Below, one piece after another: positions 48,579-57,568 of a stretch of 60,001 bases of DNA. Position numbers and translations under genes: made by a program. Where the stretch lies: the NCBI GenBank assembly GCA_028688275.1, contig JAQTYN010000015.1:1-60001 (forward strand). Reading direction: 5' to 3'. Within the stretch, counting starts at the first letter, position 1. Each line of letters begins with the position of its first letter. The notes under the pieces are model-generated. The model was not told the DNA's origin. It made no database searches and saw only the letters and a program-made list of their open reading frames with translations. This stretch comes from Gallionella sp. Its GTDB lineage: Bacteria > Pseudomonadota > Gammaproteobacteria > Burkholderiales > Gallionellaceae.

Positions 48579-49391
48579 TTAACTGTGTTCTGGTGGAGTC
48601 AGATGCAATTGTGTTGCTACTGGGACTGGGAAACCTGCTGCCGCCAAGGATTCTCGGATCGTGCGGTTAGTGTCGAAATAAACCTGCCAGTAGTGTACGT
48701 TGTTGCAATAAGGGCGCACCACTAGCATCGGGCCGACCAAGTTAAACTCCAGAATTTCCACCTCCACTGCGGGGGTTGCCATCACATTGGGAATAGCCGC
48801 AACTTTTTCACGCAACAGCTTCATCGCTGCGACATGATCGGCACTGCCTGCCAATTGGCACAGCAAGTCCACACGACGGTAGGCGTTAGTGGAATGATTT
48901 TGGATGTTGTCCGAAAAGATTTTGTTGTTGCCAATGAGGGTCAAAATGTTGTCTGGGGTATTCAAGGTTGTTGCGAACAAGCCGATTTCTTTTACCACGC
49001 CAGTGATGCCCGATACCACGATTTGGTCACCCACTTTGAAAGGACGTAAGACAATCAAGAACACGCCTGCCGCAAAGTTAGAGAGCAGACCCGCCCATGC
49101 CATACCAATCGCCACGCCTGCGGCTGCCAATAAAGCGGCGAAGGTGGTGGTTTGGATGCCCAAATAACCCAGAATGCCAATCAGCAACAAAACGGTCAGG
49201 GTGACGTTAGTGATGGACTTGACGTAGCGCACCATGGTCACATCAATAAACTGCTTGTTTAATGATTTCTCGATTAAGTTGACCGCAATCCCCACCAACC
49301 AACGACCCACTATCCAAAAGGCAATGGCAGCCAGTATTTTGATCCCGAATTCCGTGCCATAATGCACGATCATGTTTTGAAAATTTTCCAT
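48579..49391 (-). CDS. mscS: Small-conductance mechanosensitive channel MscS
   Basis: MscS opens under membrane tension to release solutes during hypo-osmotic shock. The 270-residue protein has three N-terminal helices. The pore-lining helix is glycine/alanine-rich (LLAAAGVAIGMAWAGLLSNFAAGV), and a beta domain follows with PFKVGDQIVVSGITGVVKEI and a C-terminal alpha-beta domain. It ends the rpiA-phoU-ppx-mscS run on the minus strand, 27 bases after ppx. Confidence 0.93.
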   Translation of the reverse strand: MENFQNMIVHYGTEFGIKILAAIAFWIVGRWLVGIAVNLIEKSLNKQFIDVTMVRYVKSITNVTLTVLLLIGILGYLGIQTTTFAALLAAAGVAIGMAWAGLLSNFAAGVFLIVLRPFKVGDQIVVSGITGVVKEIGLFATTLNTPDNILTLIGNNKIFSDNIQNHSTNAYRRVDLLCQLAGSADHVAAMKLLREKVAAIPNVMATPAVEVEILEFNLVGPMLVVRPYCNNVHYWQVYFDTNRTIRESLAAAGFPVPVATQLHLTPPEHS

Positions 49392-49418
49392 AACCCCTCC
49401 CTTTTTATAATAAAAAAT

Positions 49419-50912
49419 TTAAATACTCACGTTTTCCTGCTGACCATCTAACTGCATACAAATCTTCAATATTTTCCACTGTTGAATTTCTTCTTGCAAC
49501 GCAGCATGAGTCGCGGGATTGCGTGCCAACCAATCCGAAGGCAGGATGAGATGAAATTTTGTCCCACTAAAAAACACCTGCAATTTGGGCGGTTCAACAT
49601 CGCTGCGATTGCGGAAGAATAAGGTTGATAAGCGCAAACTCATCACTAAGGCGGTATCTTGTACCGACATGTCCGTAAAGATGGCTTTATTCAAATTGCC
49701 ACGCTGCCCCAACGCCAGCAAACTCAATCGCGCTTGTTCTTTCTTAGAAAAACCAGGCATATCAGCGTTGGCAAGGATGTAGGCTGTGTGTTTGTGATAA
49801 CCACTGTGTGCGACGCTAATGCCGATTTCATGCAGCTTTGCCGCCCAACCCAATATGCGCGAAGCAGTTTCATCGGCACTGTCAATCAACAACTGCTGGG
49901 CCAATTGGCTTGCCAATTTTTCCACTCGTTGCGCTTGACGCACATCCACATGATAACGGAGCATAAATTGCTCCGTGGTCATATCGCGCATGTCGTTGTC
50001 GTAAAAACGCCCTAACAAATCATACAACACGCCTTCGCGTAGTGCGCCGATGGCAGGCTGCATCTGCTCAATTTCTAACTCGCAAAAAGCCGCGTACATA
50101 ATCGAGAATCCGCCTGCCAATACAGGCAAACGATCTCCACGCAAGCCTTGCAATGTGAGCTTATGCACGTCCCCTACGCTGAGCAAATGCGCACGTAACT
50201 TTTCCATGCCTGCTCGCGTCATGCCGCTAGGACTAAAACCATTGAGCACCAATACGTCACTCAGCATTTTAGCCGTGCCCGATGAACCAAAAGCATCTTG
50301 CCACTGACCGCGATAGTCCGCCACGATGCTTTGCAACTCGCTACGTGCGGCATTTTCAGCTTGCTTTAGGTTGGTTTTGTTGATTTTGCCATCAGGAAAA
50401 AAACGATTGCTGAAGCTAACGCAGCCCATGTAGAGGCTTTCTAGCTTCAGCGAATTGAGTCCATTGCCTATGATAAATTCAGTGGAACCTCCGCCAATAT
50501 CCATCACCAGGCGATTGTTGGGGGAAGGGGGTAAGCCATGCGCCACGCCAAGGTAAATTAAGCGCGCTTCTTCATGCCCCGCAATGACTTCGATGGGAAA
50601 ACCCAAGATGTGCTCAGCTTGGGGAATAAAATCAATGGCGTTTTTGGCAACCCGTAATGAGTTAGTGCCCACTACACGCACCGCCTCACGCGGGAAACCA
50701 CGTAGTCGCTCCGCAAAACGACTGAGCGCGTCCAACGCACGCTGTTGAGCAGCCGCATCCAGATAACGATCTTCGGTTAAGCCCGCCGCCAAACGCACAG
50801 ACTCACGACCACCATCTAACATATAAAGTTGGTCGTTTTCTACTCGGGCAATTTGGAAGCGGAAGCTATTTGAACCCAAGTCAACCGCTGCAAGTAGGGG
50901 TTGATGTTGCAC
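49419..50912 (-). CDS. ppx: Exopolyphosphatase / guanosine pentaphosphatase family
   Basis: Ppx removes phosphate from the ends of polyphosphate chains; family members may also hydrolyse pppGpp. The 497-residue protein starts at GTG 50912 with VDLGSNSFRFQIARVEN (ASKHA phosphate-1 motif). VMDIGGGSTEFIIGNG is motif 2, and an HD-like C-terminal domain follows. The start overlaps the phoU stop in TAGTG, indicating coupled translation and a joint role in phosphate homeostasis. Confidence 0.94.
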   Translation of the reverse strand: MQHQPLLAAVDLGSNSFRFQIARVENDQLYMLDGGRESVRLAAGLTEDRYLDAAAQQRALDALSRFAERLRGFPREAVRVVGTNSLRVAKNAIDFIPQAEHILGFPIEVIAGHEEARLIYLGVAHGLPPSPNNRLVMDIGGGSTEFIIGNGLNSLKLESLYMGCVSFSNRFFPDGKINKTNLKQAENAARSELQSIVADYRGQWQDAFGSSGTAKMLSDVLVLNGFSPSGMTRAGMEKLRAHLLSVGDVHKLTLQGLRGDRLPVLAGGFSIMYAAFCELEIEQMQPAIGALREGVLYDLLGRFYDNDMRDMTTEQFMLRYHVDVRQAQRVEKLASQLAQQLLIDSADETASRILGWAAKLHEIGISVAHSGYHKHTAYILANADMPGFSKKEQARLSLLALGQRGNLNKAIFTDMSVQDTALVMSLRLSTLFFRNRSDVEPPKLQVFFSGTKFHLILPSDWLARNPATHAALQEEIQQWKILKICMQLDGQQENVSI

Positions 50913-51619
50913 TATCGTTGAACTTCCAGTTCGATTTCTTCCATCGTCACATGACGTACATCACGCCCTTTCACCATGTAAATGACGTATTCCGCGATAT
51001 TTTGCGCATGGTCACCAATCCGTTCGATAGCTTTTGCCACAAACAAAATTTCCAAAGAAGTCGAAATCGTGCGTGGATCTTCCATCATAAAGGTAATCAG
51101 ATAGCGCATGATGGCACGGAATTCTTCATCGACCAGATCATCTTGACGCACCACTTGTGCCGCCATCACCACGTCAAGGCGGGCGAACGCATCCAACGCT
51201 TTGCGCAGCATATCCACCGCAATTTCAGATGCGCGTTTGATTTCGGTGTAGCGTGGAATCGCCAAGCCATGTTTTTGCGATAACATTTTGGCCATACGTG
51301 CAATTTTTTCGGCCTCGTCCCCGATGCGTTCCAAGTCGGTAATGGTTTTTACCACCGTCATCACCAGGCGCAAGTCGCTGGCAGTCGGTTGACGTAGGGC
51401 AATGACTTGACTACAGGCTTCGTCAATTTTGACTTCCATGCCATTAACACGATGATCTTCCTCAATCACATGTGTCATCATGGCAACATCGCTGCTGACT
51501 AAGGCTTCAACCGCATTGCGAATTTGCTGCTCGACCAAGCCCCCCATCTGCAAGACATTTGCTCGAATCGCCTCCAATTCGCTATCGAACTGTTTTGAAA
51601 TATGGTCGCTACTTGACAT
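50912..51619 (-). CDS. phoU: Phosphate transport regulator PhoU
   Basis: PhoU links the PstSCAB transporter to PhoR and limits phosphate uptake. The 235-residue all-helical protein has two three-helix repeats. The metal-binding signatures ERIGDEAEKIARM (first half) and ERIGDHAQNIAEYVIYMV (second half) match the E/DxxxD family motifs. No pst genes are nearby in the window; the partner here is ppx. Confidence 0.95.
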   Translation of the reverse strand: MSSSDHISKQFDSELEAIRANVLQMGGLVEQQIRNAVEALVSSDVAMMTHVIEEDHRVNGMEVKIDEACSQVIALRQPTASDLRLVMTVVKTITDLERIGDEAEKIARMAKMLSQKHGLAIPRYTEIKRASEIAVDMLRKALDAFARLDVVMAAQVVRQDDLVDEEFRAIMRYLITFMMEDPRTISTSLEILFVAKAIERIGDHAQNIAEYVIYMVKGRDVRHVTMEEIELEVQR

Positions 51620-51680
51620 ATTGTTCCCTTAAAAAATCAAATGCACAGTGTGTGTAATGTATGTGACAAGATGATGACAA

Positions 51681-52343
51681 TTACAAGGTCATTGTTTGCA
51701 CACCGCTGGGCGTACCCAACAACAATACATCTGCACCACGACGCGCAAACAAGCCATTCGTGACCACGCCTGCAATGTGATCCAACTCAGATTCCAATTC
51801 CACGGGATTCAAAATTTGTAAACCGTGCACATCCAAAATGAGGTTGCCATTGTCTGTGGTAAAGCCTTCACGCAATTTAGGATGTCCACCCATTGCAACC
51901 AATTGGCGTGCCACCGAGCTACGCGCCATGGGAATCACTTCAATTGGCAATGGGAATTTGCCCAACACACCAACCAGTTTGCTGGCATCACACACACAAA
52001 TAAATTGCTTACAGGCAGCCGCGACAATTTTTTCGCGGGTCAACGCCCCGCCGCCACCTTTAACCATGTGTAAATGACGCGTGATTTCATCCGCACCATC
52101 TACATAAACGGGCATTTCACCCACTTCATTCAGCGAGAACACTTCAATCCCATGTGATTGCAAGCGTTTGGCTGACGCATCTGAACTCGCCACTGCTCCG
52201 CGAATTTTGTGCTTAATTTTAGCTAATTCATCAATAAAGCAATTGGCCGTCGAACCTGTACCTACACCCACAATGCAATCTACGGGAACATACTCAATCG
52301 CTGCTTGCGCCACTAAACGTTTCAAGTCATCCTGAGTCATCAT
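51681..52343 (-). CDS. rpiA: Ribose-5-phosphate isomerase A
   Basis: RpiA interconverts ribose 5-phosphate and ribulose 5-phosphate in the pentose phosphate pathway. The 220-residue protein has the substrate loop [16 protein letters not shown] and the catalytic-site segments YVDGADEI (catalytic Asp) and [15 protein letters not shown] (catalytic Glu and Lys nearby). Either of two adjacent ATG codons may be used. It lies 61 bases upstream of phoU on the same strand. Confidence 0.96.
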   Translation of the reverse strand: MMTQDDLKRLVAQAAIEYVPVDCIVGVGTGSTANCFIDELAKIKHKIRGAVASSDASAKRLQSHGIEVFSLNEVGEMPVYVDGADEITRHLHMVKGGGGALTREKIVAAACKQFICVCDASKLVGVLGKFPLPIEVIPMARSSVARQLVAMGGHPKLREGFTTDNGNLILDVHGLQILNPVELESELDHIAGVVTNGLFARRGADVLLLGTPSGVQTMTL

Positions 52344-52437
52344 CTTTGTTCTCCCTTTTCAAATAATGTCGTTATTTTTCGTCCGATGCGGATTATTGCA
52401 GGAAATCCCACTTTTGGGCATATCTCCGTCGTACTAT

Positions 52438-53451
52438 CTATGCTTTTGCGACAAAGGTAAACGCATCTGAATAGAATGCCTCGCTCGGCAAGCTACGCAA
52501 GGTGGTGAAATCACGATGCGCCGCTTCTACTACCACAGGTGCGCCGCAAACATAAACGTCATATCCCGACATGTCGGCATAATCCTCTAACACCGCTTGA
52601 TGCACAAAACCTGTCCGACCTTGCCAGTGATCTTCAGCTTGCGGTTCCGACAACACAGGTGTGAATTTAACGCCCTGTGCTTCCCAATGCTTCACCAAAT
52701 CCGTTAAATACAGATCCGCCAACTTGCGGCCACCCCAATAAAAATGGATGGGGCGTTGAATACCGACATGCAGCGCGTGCTCTATCATCGCTTTAACGGG
52801 TGCAAATCCCGTGCCACTGGCGACCATGATAATGGGTTGCGTGGAATCTTCACGCAAAAAGAACGTGCCTAACGGACCTTTGAAACGGAGAATATCCCGC
52901 ACTTTCATCTCATTAAAAACGTGCTGCGTAAAATGTCCACCCGCAATATTGCGAATATGCAGCTCAATATACTCATCATTGTGCGGTGCATTGGCAATGG
53001 AAAAACTGCGGGGTTTCTGATCTTTTTGCAAGATGTCGATATATTGTCCCGCCATAAATTGCAGGCGTTCATTGGCGGGCAACTTGAGCTTTAACACCAT
53101 GACATCTTCCGACACTTTATCCATCACCTGCACGCGTGACGGCAGGGTCTTCACTTGAATATCTTGAATGCCATTGACTTCACGGCAGACAATCGTCAGG
53201 TCAGACAACGGCTTGGCACAGCAAAACAACGCCAATCCAGCATTCTTATCGGCAGGCGTTAACGCACTCGCCCCATGCTTACCATAATCCACCGACCCCG
53301 CAACGACACTACCTTTACACACGCCACACACACCATCACGGCAGCTATAGGGCAAAGTATAGCCATGATTCAATGCGGCTTCGAGCACGGTTTCATTGTC
53401 TGCATTGGCAAATTGATGACCGCTGGGTTGCAAAGTGATTTGGAAGGACAT
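52438..53451 (-). CDS. [2Fe-2S] ferredoxin / FAD / NAD(P)H reductase
   Basis: The 337-residue protein fuses a plant-type ferredoxin domain (Cys37, Cys42, Cys45 in SCRDGVCGVCKG; fourth in LFCCAKP) to a ferredoxin-NADP reductase unit. That unit has the FAD motif RSFSIANAPH and the nucleotide motif VASGTGFAPVKAMIEHA. The arrangement is that of CDP-6-deoxy-delta-3,4-glucoseen reductase (AscD-like) and of reductase components of oxygenases. No partner oxygenase or sugar cluster is adjacent, so the acceptor is unknown. It is divergent from the SDR gene with 50 bases between starts. Confidence 0.85.
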   Translation of the reverse strand: MSFQITLQPSGHQFANADNETVLEAALNHGYTLPYSCRDGVCGVCKGSVVAGSVDYGKHGASALTPADKNAGLALFCCAKPLSDLTIVCREVNGIQDIQVKTLPSRVQVMDKVSEDVMVLKLKLPANERLQFMAGQYIDILQKDQKPRSFSIANAPHNDEYIELHIRNIAGGHFTQHVFNEMKVRDILRFKGPLGTFFLREDSTQPIIMVASGTGFAPVKAMIEHALHVGIQRPIHFYWGGRKLADLYLTDLVKHWEAQGVKFTPVLSEPQAEDHWQGRTGFVHQAVLEDYADMSGYDVYVCGAPVVVEAAHRDFTTLRSLPSEAFYSDAFTFVAKA

Positions 53452-53501
53452 GATAATTTAAGAAATATGCGAAAGGCGAGATTTTAACGCATAATCGGGC
53501 A

Positions 53502-54362
53502 ATGAAACGCTTACTCATTATCGGATGTGGTGATGTCGCCCGACGTACACTCCCTCTTTTGTTGCCACACTATCGTGTCTTCGCTTTAGTGCGCCGCCCA
53601 GAGTCTTTGACCGCCCTGCGTGAACAAGGCGTTGTGCCTATCTTGGGCGATTTAGATAGCTACAGTAGCTTGTCGCGTTTGGCGGGACTCGCGGATGCCG
53701 TGCTGCACTTTGCCCCGCCGCCTGCTCAAGGCAACACCGACAGCCGCACACGGAACTTGCTGCGCGCACTGTCTCAACATCATGTACCACAACGACTGGT
53801 TTATATCAGCACCAGCGGGGTGTATGGCGATTGTCAGGGTGCACAGATAGACGAAACGCGAACTTGCCATGCCACCACGCCTCGCGCCCAACGCCGCGTG
53901 GATGCTGAAAAGCAAATCCGCCATTGGGCAACGTCTCACAGGGTGAATGCCTGTATTTTGCGTGTACCAGGGATTTATGCGATGGATCGACTCCCCGTTC
54001 AGCGGATCCAACAAGGCACGCCCGCTATTGTTGCCGCCGAAGATGGCTACACCAACCATATCCACGCCGACGACCTCGCCCGCATTGCCTGCGCCGCGCT
54101 CCGTCACGGCAAACCCTGCCGCATCTATCACGCCAGCGACGATCAGCCCATGAAAACGGGGGATTACTTTGATGCGGTTGCCGATGCGTTTCAGCTACCG
54201 CGCGTCCCTCGCATCAGCCACGCCGACGCACAACACGTGTTGTCGCCCAGCCTGCTGTCTTTTATCAACGAATCCCGCCGACTGGATAATCGGCGATTAA
54301 GAACGGAGCTGAAGGTAAAATTGATCTATCCGACTCTCGCGGCGTTGCTTGTCCAACTTTGA
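53502..54362 (+). CDS. NAD-dependent epimerase/dehydratase family protein (SDR, YeeZ-like)
   Basis: The 286-residue extended-type SDR starts MKRLLIIGCGDVARRTLPLL with a dinucleotide fold (GCGDVA). It then has YISTSGVYGDCQG, in which the Tyr of the usual catalytic S/T-Y-K set falls in the SGVYGD segment. The classical YxxxK is not evident, as in YeeZ-type members. Substrate unknown. It is convergent with sulP, 26 bases apart. Confidence 0.8.
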   Translation: MKRLLIIGCGDVARRTLPLLLPHYRVFALVRRPESLTALREQGVVPILGDLDSYSSLSRLAGLADAVLHFAPPPAQGNTDSRTRNLLRALSQHHVPQRLVYISTSGVYGDCQGAQIDETRTCHATTPRAQRRVDAEKQIRHWATSHRVNACILRVPGIYAMDRLPVQRIQQGTPAIVAAEDGYTNHIHADDLARIACAALRHGKPCRIYHASDDQPMKTGDYFDAVADAFQLPRVPRISHADAQHVLSPSLLSFINESRRLDNRRLRTELKVKLIYPTLAALLVQL

Positions 54363-54388
54363 ATTCACCTGCTTGTGTTGATTCCTCA

Positions 54389-56083
54389 CTATCTAATATC
54401 TCGGTTTAATTCCAATAACACCCTTGCTCGTTGTAGCGCATCGTCCAAATTGGCTTTGACGTTTTCATTGCCGATTTTGTCGAAAAAACCAGCGCGGTGC
54501 ATCAGGAAATAAGGTTGGGTGTGTGGTCCACAGAGGATGAGATATTTGCCACGCTTGCGTAATTTGGCGTGCAAATTATCCAAAGTGTGCAACGCGCTGC
54601 TGTCCATGCTGATGACTTCGTGCATTTTCAAAATCAATACCGTGGGTTCAGTATGGGTGTGGGCGAGGATATTTTCGAGCTTGTCGGCGGCACCAAAAAA
54701 TAATGCGCCAAATACGCGGTAGATCATCACCCCTTCAGGTACGTTTTTGCGTTGTTGCGTGCCGATGGTGTCGGTGGGATTAAAGGATTGGTCTGAAATG
54801 CTGACGTGGGTGAGCTCAGTGATACGTTTGATAAAGAAGAAAATGGCGACAAACATGCCAATTTCTACTGCCACAGTCAGGTCAAAAACAACCGTGAGGA
54901 CAAAGGTTGCGACCAGCACGGCGCTGTCACTTCTGGGGTAGTTGCGTAAGGTACGGAATTCTTCCCATTCGCCCATGTTGAGCGCAACCACGACCAAAAT
55001 GGCAGATAAAGTGGCAAGGGGGATATTCTTTGCCAGTGGGGCAGCAACCAAAATAATCAGCAGCAACGTCAGCGCGTGAACGATGCCTGAAACGGGGCTG
55101 GTCGCGCCTGAGCGCACGTTGGTGGCGGTGCGGGCAATCGCCCCTGTAGCGGGGATGCCGCCGAAAAATGGCGTGACAATGTTGGCGATACCTTGGGCAA
55201 TGAGTTCCTGATTTGGATCGTGTTTGTCATCTATCATGCCATCCGCCACGGCGGCAGAGAGTAGTGACTCAATCGCGCCCAACAAGGCGATGGTCATGGC
55301 GGGTGCTATTAAATTGCGTAGCTGGGAAAGGGTGAATTCGGGCGGATCGAAAGTGGGCAAGCCTTGGGGGATGCCGCCGAAGCGTGTGCCGATGGTTTCC
55401 ACGGGCAAGTCAAAAACCGCCACCGCGACGGTGCCAAGTACCAGTGCAATAATGGGGGCGGGGATGCGTTTCCCCCATGCTTTGGGATAAAACCAGATGA
55501 GCAGCGCGGAAGCAAAGGCAAGAGCCAACGTCAGCGGTTCTATGGTGGGAATGGCGTGATAAATCGCATTGAGTTTGCGAAAAAACTCAGCAGGCATCTT
55601 GTCAATTTGTAAGCCAAAAAACTCTTTGACTTGGCTGAGTAAAATCAGCGCGGCAATGCCACTGGTGAAGCCGCTAATCAGCGGATGCGGGAAAAACTTA
55701 ATTAAGCTGCCCATGCCTGTCAACCCCATCGCCACCAAAATAAAGCCTGCCATCATGGTGCAAATCAACAAGTTGGCGTAACCATATTGGGCGATGATGC
55801 CATAAACGATCACGATAAATGCGCCCGTCGGACCGCCGATTTGCACTCGCGAACCGCCCAGCGCGGAGATGATAAAGCCTGCGATGATGGCGGTAAAAAT
55901 GCCTGCTTCAGGTTTCGCACCTGAGGCGATGGCAAAGGCAATTGCCAAGGGCAAGGCGATGATGCCGACGGTGATGCCCGCCGTCACATCGGTGGAGAAA
56001 CGAGATTTGTCGTAATCCCGTAGTGATTCAAGTAAGCGCGGGCGGAAACGCGACAGCACTTTCGCTAAAATTATATGGTGCAT
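54389..56083 (-). CDS. SulP-family anion transporter with STAS domain
   Basis: The 564-residue protein has about 12-14 membrane helices. The SulP signature lies near the N-terminus (DVTAGITVGIIALPLAIAFA, then GGSRVQIGGPTGAF), with an anion-site region around PATGAIARTATNVRSG. A cytoplasmic STAS domain closes the protein (LILKMHEVISMDSSALHTLD). SulP proteins carry sulfate, bicarbonate or other anions; the substrate cannot be decided. A clear link to neighbours is lacking, although it follows the diguanylate cyclase gene by 54 bases. Confidence 0.9.
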   Translation of the reverse strand: MHHIILAKVLSRFRPRLLESLRDYDKSRFSTDVTAGITVGIIALPLAIAFAIASGAKPEAGIFTAIIAGFIISALGGSRVQIGGPTGAFIVIVYGIIAQYGYANLLICTMMAGFILVAMGLTGMGSLIKFFPHPLISGFTSGIAALILLSQVKEFFGLQIDKMPAEFFRKLNAIYHAIPTIEPLTLALAFASALLIWFYPKAWGKRIPAPIIALVLGTVAVAVFDLPVETIGTRFGGIPQGLPTFDPPEFTLSQLRNLIAPAMTIALLGAIESLLSAAVADGMIDDKHDPNQELIAQGIANIVTPFFGGIPATGAIARTATNVRSGATSPVSGIVHALTLLLIILVAAPLAKNIPLATLSAILVVVALNMGEWEEFRTLRNYPRSDSAVLVATFVLTVVFDLTVAVEIGMFVAIFFFIKRITELTHVSISDQSFNPTDTIGTQQRKNVPEGVMIYRVFGALFFGAADKLENILAHTHTEPTVLILKMHEVISMDSSALHTLDNLHAKLRKRGKYLILCGPHTQPYFLMHRAGFFDKIGNENVKANLDDALQRARVLLELNRDIR

Positions 56084-56137
56084 ATAAGGTGTTCGGGTCT
56101 CCTGACGGCTTGGTGGATCGTGTACAGGGTTGGATAA

Positions 56138-57514
56138 TCAGCTAGCGGTGGTGATACAGCAATTTCGCCCTGCATGTTTGGCGCGATATAGTGCGCTATC
56201 CGCATCCTTAATAACAGTCTGATAGTCTGGATGTCCATCATAGGTGGCGATGCCGATGCTGACCGTAACGGGGGTTCTTTTGAGATCGTTGACGCGAAAT
56301 GGCTCGGCAACAAAACGTTGTCGAATAATTTCAGCCATTTTTAAGGCCTCAGTTTGCTCGACTTCGACCAGTAGAATCAATATCTCTTCACCGCCAAATC
56401 GGAATACAAAGTCGCCTGCCCGAATGTTGCTGGTAATCAGTTCTGCGGCTTGCTGTAGGACTAGGTCGCCGCCATCATGGCCGAAGGCATCGTTGATTTG
56501 CTTGAAGTGATCAATGTCGATCATCAGCAAACTAAAAGGCATTCCTGTGCGACGTGCCAGCACCAGTTCGCGTGACAGTACAGACGGCATGTGTTGACGA
56601 TTTAATAAGCGCGTCAAGGCATCACGTCCACTCTCAACTTCAATAAACCGATCAAATAAGCCCCCTAGCAGAAATTTTATTTCCGCAACCCCCGCTTCAA
56701 TTTCTTTCATGAGTATACGGGCATCGCCTTTGTCTTGGCGTGACACCAACATTTTTTGGGAGATGGATTGTTCAACAATGGCAATGCGTTTTTTGATTTG
56801 CTCTAGTTCGGGCGCAGATCTAAAAACTATAGATGCTTTGTGCTCCAGCCATAAACCAAACTCAGAATGCTGGATGGTTCGCAATTCCCGCTCATCAGGT
56901 TCATTTAGCAGGGCGAGCAAAATATGCTGCGCCCATTCCAGTAAAGCAGCGCGCTGGCGTTCTCGTTCGGCAGGCATGTTTGAACCAAGCGCAAACATGC
57001 GATAGCTTTCGTCTTCGCGCGCATGTTTTTCCATGTCGATGACAAAGGCATCGGTCATGACATCCATCGTCATTTGCATGGTCTCATTGACGAAATTGAT
57101 GGCACTGATGAGTTCTCCTCTCTCTAACGGGGAGGCTACCAGCAAGGTGTAGATCTTTTGTTTTAACAGCCGAGATCCGCGCAATACCAATATGACGGGA
57201 ATTTGTAAGCGAGCATGCACTTCACCCACATGGCGTTGATGTTGGTAAATGACGGCAGGTTCAATAGCATGCACAGCGAATAGTTCCAACAGCCACGCCT
57301 GCATGGAAGCGTGTAGGCGTGAGTTGACCAGTTCGTGACTGAGAAACGATTTTGCATCAGCGTCCGTGAGCATGCTTTGATAAAACAAATCCGATAGCTC
57401 GACGGCATGCTCTTGTATCAGCGTGCTTATCAGTGTTTTGACGGGGGCAGGCGTTTCATTTGCCAGTGCGTTCCAGTCAGAAACGAATTGAAGACTTTTC
57501 CTGTTCGTGCGCAT
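56138..57514 (-). CDS. Globin-coupled diguanylate cyclase (DosC-like)
   Basis: The ATG at 57514 is set by AGGAG five bases upstream and gives 458 residues, as in E. coli DosC (460). The N-terminal sensor globin (about 10-155) has a proximal histidine candidate, His100, in VGEVHARLQIP. A middle helical domain follows, then the GGDEF domain with RFGGEEI at about 372-378 and the sequence SRDALTRLLNRQHMPSVLS-like lead-in. Globin-coupled cyclases raise or lower c-di-GMP output with oxygen. It starts 54 bases downstream of metG and precedes sulP. Confidence 0.9.
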   Translation of the reverse strand: MRTNRKSLQFVSDWNALANETPAPVKTLISTLIQEHAVELSDLFYQSMLTDADAKSFLSHELVNSRLHASMQAWLLELFAVHAIEPAVIYQHQRHVGEVHARLQIPVILVLRGSRLLKQKIYTLLVASPLERGELISAINFVNETMQMTMDVMTDAFVIDMEKHAREDESYRMFALGSNMPAERERQRAALLEWAQHILLALLNEPDERELRTIQHSEFGLWLEHKASIVFRSAPELEQIKKRIAIVEQSISQKMLVSRQDKGDARILMKEIEAGVAEIKFLLGGLFDRFIEVESGRDALTRLLNRQHMPSVLSRELVLARRTGMPFSLLMIDIDHFKQINDAFGHDGGDLVLQQAAELITSNIRAGDFVFRFGGEEILILLVEVEQTEALKMAEIIRQRFVAEPFRVNDLKRTPVTVSIGIATYDGHPDYQTVIKDADSALYRAKHAGRNCCITTAS

Positions 57515-57568
57515 AAAGCTCCTAGTTCGCAACAGATGGGGCGAGGCTCATGACGAAAATGGTGTGGG